Of a stretch of DNA of 43,109 bases, positions 7,914 through 15,853 are shown piece by piece. The position numbers and the translations under genes were made by a program. Location: the NCBI GenBank assembly GCA_030540405.1, contig JAUNWH010000019.1, positions 1-43,109 on the forward strand. Reading direction: 5' to 3'. Origin of the DNA: Spirochaetales bacterium (lineage in GTDB: Bacteria > Spirochaetota > Spirochaetia > Treponematales > Treponemataceae). Within the stretch, counting starts at the first letter, position 1. The number at the start of each line of letters is the position of its first letter. The notes below the pieces were generated by a model. That model was given only the letters and a program-made list of their open reading frames with translations, did not search any database and had not been told where the DNA came from.

Positions 7914-8007
7914 GAGAATCTCTAAAAAATGCAATTTTCAAGGACATGTTTAGCATTTTAAAGATGCCGTAAATAGTTCCGATTTAAAAAATAAAGGCGA
8001 AGGTATT

Positions 8008-9105
8008 TTGGACACAAGCAAAATTAAAAATTCAGATTTTTCTCAAGTTGATATTTCTTATTTTTTTAACAATGATGAAAATATAAAGAATGAAATCATT
8101 CAGACTGGAATTATTGTTTTTACAGATTATCAGCAGAAACTTATAAAAAAACTTCAGGATGCGCTTGAAAAAACTGCTCCAGACAGACTGGCGCGGCTTC
8201 AGGAAAGGCTTGATGACGTTACAAGTCTTGCGCAATCGATTGCACGGTTTCCGTCTTTGCTTGAGCGGGCGAATACAACAACTTCCACAAGAACACCGAT
8301 GGCATTGGTTGAAAGCATTATTTCGTATCAGGAGGAAGGTGATACAGTTCTTCACATGCCGTCAAAAGCTATTCTGGGAAAAGGCTTCCTTGTGGCGAAA
8401 ATTCATACTTTTTTTTCAATGTCGAAGCTTGCCAAAAACTATGCTTTAATGGACGAAAAAGAAGTCAAGGAATATTATGACGAGACTGTTTCCATGATGT
8501 TTACGCTTATGGCGGAAGATGTCTACATGAACCTTATAAAGGACAAGTCTGTTTCTATTGATTTGCGCCGGGAGCTTGCCAATTCTCTTATAATTCTTTG
8601 GGAACACAGAAGCGACCAGACAATTTCTGATATTGCGCCGGTTTTGCAGTCGGTTTGGTCTGCCCGCCGCCGTCTTGCTCCTGCTTTTGGTTCTATGATG
8701 GGCACAAGCGAGCTTATGATGGTTACGTTTCAGATGGATGACCAGTGGGGCGCATTTATAAAGGAAAAACTTAGCGAGCCGGATGTTGCCCAGGCAATGG
8801 AAGAGTTCCTTTTTGGCGTTTCTTATGAGCAGATTTTGCGGCTAAAAGGAATTTTGCGTGATCAGGGCGTAAAGTCAATTGGCCGTGATGAAGTAAGCTC
8901 TTATCTTGGCGAGCGTGTAAAAACAGATATAAATCTTGACTATAGGGATTTTTACCTTTTGTATACAGTTCGCCGTGATAATGCAAGAGCAAGGCAAAGG
9001 CTTCATATTGAAGGTCCAAAAAACACGCTTGAAGACCATTTTATCCGCTTTATAATGGAAAAAAATCAGGAAAAGCAGAAAAATGATACTTTTGCAAAAG
9101 TTTGA
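8008..9105 (+). CDS. Conserved-looking cytoplasmic protein, unknown family
   Basis: 365 residues; I do not recognise the family. There is no signal peptide or membrane segment. The sequence is mostly helical with charged surfaces, including a leucine/charged segment near residues 45-75, a long helical central part and a basic C-terminus (VRRDNARARQRLHIEG). It starts at TTG (8008) with AAGG just upstream. An extended -10 promoter precedes it, and an XRE-cupin regulator follows 28 bases later, so the two are probably cotranscribed. The regulatory neighbour suggests a signalling or metabolic-control role, but that is inference only. Confidence 0.7.
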   Translation: MDTSKIKNSDFSQVDISYFFNNDENIKNEIIQTGIIVFTDYQQKLIKKLQDALEKTAPDRLARLQERLDDVTSLAQSIARFPSLLERANTTTSTRTPMALVESIISYQEEGDTVLHMPSKAILGKGFLVAKIHTFFSMSKLAKNYALMDEKEVKEYYDETVSMMFTLMAEDVYMNLIKDKSVSIDLRRELANSLIILWEHRSDQTISDIAPVLQSVWSARRRLAPAFGSMMGTSELMMVTFQMDDQWGAFIKEKLSEPDVAQAMEEFLFGVSYEQILRLKGILRDQGVKSIGRDEVSSYLGERVKTDINLDYRDFYLLYTVRRDNARARQRLHIEGPKNTLEDHFIRFIMEKNQEKQKNDTFAKV

Positions 9106-9133
9106 AACTCATTAAGATATTGCAGGTAAAAAA

Positions 9134-9721
9134 ATGAGTGAAGACGAAAATAAAAGACAATACCAGTTCGGGGAAAAATTAAGAGCCGTCCGCGAAAGAA
9201 AGCATTTGACGTTAAAAGCTGTGGCCGCGCATGCAAAAGTAAGTGAAAGCCTTGTTTCCCAGATTGAACGGAATAAAGTTTCTCCTGCAATAGACACCTT
9301 GCTTGATATTGCCGATGCCCTGGATATAAGCCTTGAATTTCTTTTTGAAGAATACAGCCGCCGCCGTCCAGTTTCTGTAATTCACCGTGAAGACCGCCGC
9401 AAAATCAATGAAGAAGATGTTGTTTACGAAGAACTTTCCGACCCGTTTTCCGGCAATGGTGAAAATTCATTTGAAAGCTATACGATAAATATTCCTGTTG
9501 GAAGCCGCACTCACCGCGGAAGCTACGGTCATCTTGGAAAGGAAATGGGGCTTGTTGTTCAAGGCGAAGGAATTCTTCACTACGGAAACAAAGAAATCGC
9601 TTTAAAAGAAGGCGACAGCATCACGTTCAACGCAGGTTCTCCTCACACTTTGGAGAACACAGGCTCAACTGAATTAAAGGCAATTTGGATGGTTACTCCC
9701 GCCCAGAAATTTAACGCATAA
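9134..9721 (+). CDS. XRE-family transcriptional regulator with cupin sensor domain
   Basis: 195 residues in the classic two-domain arrangement. An N-terminal helix-turn-helix (about 12-66) carries LTLKAVAAHAKVSESLVSQIERNKVSPA. A C-terminal cupin 2 barrel (about 110-190) has THRGSYGHLGKEMGLVVQGEG, a metal-type GDSITFNAGSPH motif and HTLENTG. Such proteins sense small metabolites through the cupin and repress or activate nearby genes. It lies downstream of the 365-residue gene and just before the giant activase, which makes either a plausible target. Only a short AGG-type ribosome site precedes the ATG. Confidence 0.85.
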   Translation: MSEDENKRQYQFGEKLRAVRERKHLTLKAVAAHAKVSESLVSQIERNKVSPAIDTLLDIADALDISLEFLFEEYSRRRPVSVIHREDRRKINEEDVVYEELSDPFSGNGENSFESYTINIPVGSRTHRGSYGHLGKEMGLVVQGEGILHYGNKEIALKEGDSITFNAGSPHTLENTGSTELKAIWMVTPAQKFNA

Positions 9722-9781
9722 GTTTTTTATCTTAGCGTTGTCATGTTTATTTGTAAAAAACTGCCTGCTACATTTTTCACG

Positions 9782-9810
9782 TTGAATTTTTAATTGCTTT
9801 CCTATATATT
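9782..9810 (+). promoter_or_regulatory. Candidate promoter for the activase gene
   Basis: TTGAAT (9782-9787), 17 bases, then TATATT (9805-9810); a second TATAAT overlaps at 9810-9815. It lies about 45 bases before the ATG at 9854. No terminator separates it from the regulator gene, so read-through is also possible. Confidence 0.45.
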
Positions 9811-9853
9811 ATAATATGAATTCTTATTTTTAAATAAAAAAGGTGATTTTTGT

Positions 9854-12800
9854 ATGGAAAATAATAGCTTGGGTGAGATTTCTTCATTGACTCCTGCAGT
9901 CCGTCCAATCAGGATGGGAATCGATGTTGGTTCAACTACGGTGAAAGTTGTTGCGCTTGGAGAAAATGATGAGCTTTTGTACGGAGCTTACGAGCGACAC
10001 CGGGCTGATATTAGAAATACAATTATTACTGTCGTAAATAAAGCCTTTGATTCGCTTGAAGAGGTTCTTCCGGCAAAGGAAAATCAAACTGTCAGTGTTA
10101 AAGTTACTGGTTCTGGCGGACTTTCTGTTTCGCAGTGGCTGAATATTCCGTTTATTCAGGAAGTTGTTGCCGCTACTACAGCTGTAAGAAAAATTATTCC
10201 GCAGACGGATGTTGTAATTGAGCTTGGCGGCGAAGATGCGAAAATCACTTATTTTAAAGGCGGAGTTGAACAGCGCATGAACGGAACTTGCGCCGGCGGA
10301 ACTGGAGCTTTTATTGACCAGATGGCGGCTCTTTTGGAAACTGACGCTTCTGGACTGAACGAGCTTGCCCGCGGAGCAACCACAATTTATCCGATTGCCG
10401 CCCGTTGCGGAGTTTTTGCAAAGACAGATGTTCAGCCTTTAATTAACGAAGGAGCACGCCGTGAAGATATTGCGGCTTCTATTTTTCAGGCGGTTGTAAG
10501 CCAGACAATTTCTGGTCTTGCTTGCGGAAAGCCGATTCGCGGAAACGTTGCATTTTTAGGCGGACCGCTTCACTTTTTGGATCAGCTTAGAGAACGATTC
10601 GTAATTACATTGAAGCTTGGGGCGGAACAGACAATTGTTCCGGAAAACAGCCAGCTTTTTGTTGCTTCAGGCGCGGCTTATTCAGCTGAGCGGGAAATAA
10701 AATGCGTAACTCCTTCTAGCAAAAATGGAAAATTTCCTACTATAAAACAATTCCGGGAAAGCCTTAAAAATCTTGTTGGCGCGGAAATGCAGGAAGTTCA
10801 GCGTCTTGAGCCTTTGTTTACAACTCAGGAGGAATTGGACGAATTCAATAAGCGCCATTCACAGGAAAAAGCCAGCACAGGAGACTTGGAGTCAACTGAA
10901 GGTCCGGTTTTCCTTGGGCTTGATGCCGGCTCTACAACAACAAAGGCAGTTTTGATTGATACAAAAGGACGCATTTTGTGGCGTTTCTACGATGTCAATG
11001 CCGGAAATCCTGTTGACTTGGCTGTAAAAGTTCTGAAAAGCCTTTATAAAATTCTTCCTGAAAAATGCTACATTGCGCGTTCTGTTTCCACTGGTTACGG
11101 CGAGGCTTTGTTTCAGGCTGCCCTTGGAGTTGACGCTGGCGAAGTTGAAACTATAACGCATTACCGTGCGGCAGATTTTTTTGTTCCGGGAGTTGAATTC
11201 CTTTTGGACATCGGCGGACAGGACATGAAGTGCCTTAGAATGAAAGACGGCGCGATTGTTTCCATTCAGCTTAATGAAGCTTGCTCTGCTGGCTGCGGTT
11301 CGTTCCTTGACAATTTTGCACGTACAATGGGAATGAGCGTTCAGGATTTTTCAAAGATTGCGCTGATGGCAAAAAAGCCGGTTGATCTTGGAACTCGCTG
11401 TACAGTTTTTATGAACAGCCGTGTAAAGCAGGCTCAAAAGGAAGGTGCGGAAGTTGCGGATATTTCGGCGGGACTTTCTTATTCAGTAATAAAAAATGCG
11501 CTCTTTAAAGTAATAAAACTTCGCAAGGCAAGCGACATTGGCAAAAAAGTTGTTGTTCAAGGCGGAACTTTCTTTAATGACGCGGTTCTTCGTGCGTTTG
11601 AAAAAATTGCCGGTGTAAATGTTTATCGCCCGGATGTTGCGGGGCTTATGGGAGCTTACGGTTCTGCGCTTATTGCAATGGATCAGTGGGAAGATTTGCG
11701 CCGTCCAAAGCCTGATGATCCTGATCAGACTCCAAAATTTGTAAAAAGCGGCATTGCGACTTTGAATCAGCTTGAGTCATTTAAAGTTGACCTTGAGCTT
11801 CGCCGCTGCGGAAAATGCTCTAACAATTGCCTTCTTACAATAAATACATTTTCTACTTCTGGAACTGAAGGCGAAGAAAAACGCGCTGTAAGAAAATTTG
11901 TTACAGGAAACAGATGCGAGCGCGGAGCAGAACTTGAAGAAAAAACTTCAGTTGTAGATGCAAGCAACAAGCCTTCCGAAGATGAAACTGAAAAAAATCT
12001 TCCGAATCTTTTTGAATGGAAATACAAGCGGCTTTTTGGACATTACATTCCGCTTAAGCCTGATGAAGCCGTTATGGGCGACGTTGGAATTCCGCGCGTT
12101 TTAAATATGTATGAAAATTATCCGCTGTGGTTTACTTTCTTTACAAAGCTTGGATTCCGAGTGCGTCTTTCGCCTCGTTCTAGCCGCGCAATTTACGAAA
12201 AAGGACTTGAGACAATTCCGTCGGAAAGCGTTTGTTATCCTGGAAAAATTTCCCACGGCCATGTGGAAAGCCTTCTTCAGCAGGGAATAAAATTTATTTT
12301 TTATCCGTGCGTTCCTTACGAAACAAAAGAAGATCCGGGTGCTGGAAATCACTACAACTGTCCGATTGTTACAAGCTACCCTGAAGTTTTACGCAATAAC
12401 GTTGAGCAGCTTCGTCAGGATGATTCTGTTTTGTTTATGAATCCGTTCCTGCCAGTTTATGACAAGCAGCGTTTAAAGGAGCGTCTTTTTGAAGAGCTTT
12501 CTCCAAAGTTTAAAAAGCTTACCCGGCAGAAAATAAATGAAGCTGTGGATGCGGCTTGGGCTGAGCAGGAAAAATTCAGAAAAGATGTTCAGGAAAAAGG
12601 CGAGGAAGCTCTTGAAGAAACAATCCGCCGCGGTGCAAATGGAATTGTTCTTGCAGGACGTCCGTATCACCTTGACCCGGAAATCAACCATGGAATTCCA
12701 GAAATGATAAACGGTCTTGGCATGGCTGTGTTCACGGAAGATTCTGTTGCGCACCTTGGTTCTATTGAGCGCCCTTTAAGAATTATTGACCAATGGACTT

Positions 12801-14428
12801 ATCACAACAGGCTTTACCGTGCCGGAGCTTTTGTAAGCGGAATGGCAAACTTGGAACTTGTTCAGCTTACGTCTTTTGGCTGCGGACTTGATGCCGTTAC
12901 TTCTGATCAAGTTGACGAAATTATGAAGTCAAAAAGCAGAATGTACACGCTCATAAAAATTGACGAAGGCTCAAACCTTGGCGCAGTAAGAATTAGAATC
13001 CGTTCTTTGATTGCTGCTGTAAAAGCCCGTGAAAGAAACAGAACAAAACTTTCTATAAAACCAGCTTCATACAAACGTCAGATTTTCACCAAGGAAATGA
13101 AAAAGAAGCATACGGTTATTGGACCGCAGATGAGTCCGATTCACTTTAAGCTTCTTCAAAAAGCGATGGAATATTCCGGCTACAATTTTGTTGTCCTTGA
13201 CGCTGTAGATCCGATGGCTGTTGAAACTGGACTTAAATATGTAAACAACGACGCTTGCTATCCTTCAATTCTTGTTGCAGGCCAGATGATTGCTGCTCTT
13301 CAAAGCGGAAAATTCGACTTGAACAATACGAGCTTGATTATTACGCAGACTGGAGGCGGCTGCCGTGCTACAAACTACATTGGATTTATCCGCCGTGCCT
13401 TGAATGACGCAGGATTCAGCCATATTCCGGTTATTTCTATGAGCACTCAGGGATTTGAAAAAAATCCGGGCTGGACTTATACTCCGGGAATGCTTATAAG
13501 GCTTGTCCGCTCTATTATGCTTGGCGACTTACTTATGCGCGTTTTGTATAGAACCCGTCCTTACGAAGCTGTTTCTGGAAGCGCAAATGCTCTTTATGAA
13601 AAATGGAATGCAAGGTGCGAAATTGCATTGAAGTCGCTTTCCGTGCTTAAATACAGAAAGCTTATCCGCGGAATCATAAAAGACTTTGACAATCTTCCTC
13701 TTCTTCCTGTTAAAAAGCCACGTGTCGGCGTTGTTGGTGAAATTCTTGTTAAGTTCCATCCAACGGCAAACAACGATATTGTAAATGTAATTGAAAGCGA
13801 AGGCGCGGAATGTGTTATGCCGGATTTGGCGGACTTCTTGTTCTATACTTTCAGCACTGGAATTTTCCGGCACAAGCAGCTTGCGTTTGACAAAAAAACT
13901 GAAAAAAATGCGCGGCTTATGGTTTGGGCTGTTGAGCTTTTCCGCGGATACATAAAAAAACAGCTTAAAAAGAGCCACCGTTTTGATCCGCCGAATTTGA
14001 TTTACGACATGATGAAAGGCGTTGACGACATCGTTCAGCTTGGAAACATTACGGGCGAAGGCTGGTTTCTTACTGCGGAAATGGTCGAGCTGATTCATTC
14101 TGGCTGTCCTAGCATTGCCTGTGTTCAGCCTTTTGCTTGCCTTCCGAACCACGTTACTGGAAAAGGAATGATAAAGGAATTGCGCCGCCGCTACCCTGAA
14201 TCAAATATTTCCGCGATTGACTATGATCCAGGCTCAAGCGAAGTTAACCAGCTTAACCGTTTGAAGCTTCTTTTGAGCAATGCGCCTGTTGGCAAGCATC
14301 CGGATGAAGAGGCGGACGGAATGATTCATCAGCCTGATAAAAAAGTTGTCAAGCCTGAAATTCAAATGGCGGAAGGCGCTTTTATAGATCCAGAACCTGT
14401 TGAAATGAAAGATGTGCCTGTAATCTAA
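9854..14428 (+). CDS. Double acyl-CoA dehydratase activase fusion (BadF x2, DUF2229, HgdB-like)
   Basis: 1524 residues. Two ASKHA/BadF ATPase domains open it: MGIDVGSTTVKVV (21-33) with cluster cysteines Cys146 (TCAGGTGAF) and Cys185 (ARCGVFAKTD), and LGLDAGSTTTKAVLID (from about 352) with Cys477 and Cys516. The 39-residue cysteine spacing in both equals that of the HgdC activator, which shares a 4Fe-4S cluster across its dimer. A Cys-rich linker (Cys652, 655, 659, 688), a DUF2229-type domain and an HgdB-like C-terminus (ending PFACLPNHVTGKG) follow. Known activators fire electrons into 2-hydroxyacyl-CoA dehydratases using ATP. The substrate of this fused type is not known. AGGTGA precedes the ATG by seven bases. 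Confidence 0.9.
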   Translation: MENNSLGEISSLTPAVRPIRMGIDVGSTTVKVVALGENDELLYGAYERHRADIRNTIITVVNKAFDSLEEVLPAKENQTVSVKVTGSGGLSVSQWLNIPFIQEVVAATTAVRKIIPQTDVVIELGGEDAKITYFKGGVEQRMNGTCAGGTGAFIDQMAALLETDASGLNELARGATTIYPIAARCGVFAKTDVQPLINEGARREDIAASIFQAVVSQTISGLACGKPIRGNVAFLGGPLHFLDQLRERFVITLKLGAEQTIVPENSQLFVASGAAYSAEREIKCVTPSSKNGKFPTIKQFRESLKNLVGAEMQEVQRLEPLFTTQEELDEFNKRHSQEKASTGDLESTEGPVFLGLDAGSTTTKAVLIDTKGRILWRFYDVNAGNPVDLAVKVLKSLYKILPEKCYIARSVSTGYGEALFQAALGVDAGEVETITHYRAADFFVPGVEFLLDIGGQDMKCLRMKDGAIVSIQLNEACSAGCGSFLDNFARTMGMSVQDFSKIALMAKKPVDLGTRCTVFMNSRVKQAQKEGAEVADISAGLSYSVIKNALFKVIKLRKASDIGKKVVVQGGTFFNDAVLRAFEKIAGVNVYRPDVAGLMGAYGSALIAMDQWEDLRRPKPDDPDQTPKFVKSGIATLNQLESFKVDLELRRCGKCSNNCLLTINTFSTSGTEGEEKRAVRKFVTGNRCERGAELEEKTSVVDASNKPSEDETEKNLPNLFEWKYKRLFGHYIPLKPDEAVMGDVGIPRVLNMYENYPLWFTFFTKLGFRVRLSPRSSRAIYEKGLETIPSESVCYPGKISHGHVESLLQQGIKFIFYPCVPYETKEDPGAGNHYNCPIVTSYPEVLRNNVEQLRQDDSVLFMNPFLPVYDKQRLKERLFEELSPKFKKLTRQKINEAVDAAWAEQEKFRKDVQEKGEEALEETIRRGANGIVLAGRPYHLDPEINHGIPEMINGLGMAVFTEDSVAHLGSIERPLRIIDQWTYHNRLYRAGAFVSGMANLELVQLTSFGCGLDAVTSDQVDEIMKSKSRMYTLIKIDEGSNLGAVRIRIRSLIAAVKARERNRTKLSIKPASYKRQIFTKEMKKKHTVIGPQMSPIHFKLLQKAMEYSGYNFVVLDAVDPMAVETGLKYVNNDACYPSILVAGQMIAALQSGKFDLNNTSLIITQTGGGCRATNYIGFIRRALNDAGFSHIPVISMSTQGFEKNPGWTYTPGMLIRLVRSIMLGDLLMRVLYRTRPYEAVSGSANALYEKWNARCEIALKSLSVLKYRKLIRGIIKDFDNLPLLPVKKPRVGVVGEILVKFHPTANNDIVNVIESEGAECVMPDLADFLFYTFSTGIFRHKQLAFDKKTEKNARLMVWAVELFRGYIKKQLKKSHRFDPPNLIYDMMKGVDDIVQLGNITGEGWFLTAEMVELIHSGCPSIACVQPFACLPNHVTGKGMIKELRRRYPESNISAIDYDPGSSEVNQLNRLKLLLSNAPVGKHPDEEADGMIHQPDKKVVKPEIQMAEGAFIDPEPVEMKDVPVI

Positions 14429-14467
14429 ATGCTTTTGCTTTGTTTATAAAATTAACTGGAGCTTATT

Positions 14468-15853
14468 TTGAAAAAAAAAATTTTAGCTTTTTCTTTTGCC
14501 TTTTTGTTTCTTGGATTTGCGTTTGCTGAATACAACAGTTTTGCAATTCCAGATTCTGCGGAAATACGGCGGACTATTGTTGATTCTTGGATTTCCGCGC
14601 CACTTTCCGAAGTTAGAAATTACAAAGAGGATTTAAGAAAAAATAGAATCGGTGAAACTTTTCAAATCCGAATGGAAGAAAACGAAACTGAATTTTCAGT
14701 GATTGTTGCTCCGCGTTCAGAGCTTGATGTTGATTTGATAAACGGGGACAGCCATAGAATTGTGCGTGCGGCTGTTTATCCAAGAGGAGCGGCAGGAAGC
14801 TGGATTCTTTTTAGAGAAAAAAAGAGCGGCAAACCTTTACGCATTGAATGGCATTTTAATCCTGATTCAGATGTTTTTCTTGTGTTCCGCCCGCAGGCTC
14901 AAAAAACTTTGGTGGACATGAGCGTGTTTGGCTCTTTTGCTGCACGTTCAGTTCCGCTTGGAGTTCCTTTTGAGCGCATTTATACAGCCGGATTTCAGGA
15001 TGTAAAAAACTGGACTCAAAAAACTCTTCCGTGGGAAAAAGTTACGGTTGAAACTGGACTTTACCGCGATTCTCTTATGATGGCGGGAATTGTAAAGTCG
15101 AATTTAGATTCAATTGTTTTTGCCGAAGATGCCTGCTACGATTCAAAAGGAAAACTGAAATCTGTTATTACGGGCAAAGATTATGTTTTAAAAGATGAAA
15201 GTGGATTTGAAATTCCGTTTGATGAGAAAAAACTTTATTTGTCTGGCGCAGGATTTTTAAAGTGGATTATTGATGGAATTGTTGAGCCTGCAACTGGATT
15301 TGGAACTTCAATTTCTGATTTGACAGAACCGACTGCTGAATTTGATCCTGTTGGAAAAATCGGAGTAATGTCGCAGGAATGGAATTTGTATTTTACTTTG
15401 GACTGGTGCAGAAATCTTGCGGCAAAAGCATATTCCGTCCGTTCAAGAAGAAATGTTGATTTTAAATCTGCCGGACTTGACGTGAATAAAAATTATTTTG
15501 CATCGGAATTTTCAGGCGGAAAAATTTCAAATTCCTCTGGCTACATAAAAAATACAGGATATTCAGCTGAAAAAATAAAATCCGTGCTTTATGTTCTTGC
15601 TGTAACAGAACCTTCTTGGTTTTATCTTGCTGCCATTCGCCAAGGTTCTTATTTAAAGCCTGACGAGCTTGTTTTTAATAATTGCGCGGTTTTCTTTCCT
15701 TATTTTGACAACAATGGAAAATTCGGCTGCTTTGTTTTTGAGCAGGGCAAGGAAATTTCTTTGGAAAAATTTTTAGAAAAATACAAAGATGCATACATTC
15801 ATCTTGATCGAGTAAAGTCGTTAGAGGCTTTTTTCCCTTATGAAAAAAAATAA
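14468..15853 (+). CDS. Secreted protein of unknown family, first gene of the envelope cluster
   Basis: 461 residues with a clean signal peptide (residues 1-20, ending FAFA). No family recognised. The mature part is mixed alpha/beta with repeated aromatic positions, no membrane helices and no lipobox cysteine, so it should be periplasmic or attached to the outer membrane. The start is TTG at 14468 with GGAG at 14458-14461. Its 3' end overlaps the TPR gene by 14 bases, which implies translational coupling. It therefore probably belongs to the TPR/barrel/ExbBD/TonB machine that follows. Confidence 0.75.
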   Translation: MKKKILAFSFAFLFLGFAFAEYNSFAIPDSAEIRRTIVDSWISAPLSEVRNYKEDLRKNRIGETFQIRMEENETEFSVIVAPRSELDVDLINGDSHRIVRAAVYPRGAAGSWILFREKKSGKPLRIEWHFNPDSDVFLVFRPQAQKTLVDMSVFGSFAARSVPLGVPFERIYTAGFQDVKNWTQKTLPWEKVTVETGLYRDSLMMAGIVKSNLDSIVFAEDACYDSKGKLKSVITGKDYVLKDESGFEIPFDEKKLYLSGAGFLKWIIDGIVEPATGFGTSISDLTEPTAEFDPVGKIGVMSQEWNLYFTLDWCRNLAAKAYSVRSRRNVDFKSAGLDVNKNYFASEFSGGKISNSSGYIKNTGYSAEKIKSVLYVLAVTEPSWFYLAAIRQGSYLKPDELVFNNCAVFFPYFDNNGKFGCFVFEQGKEISLEKFLEKYKDAYIHLDRVKSLEAFFPYEKK

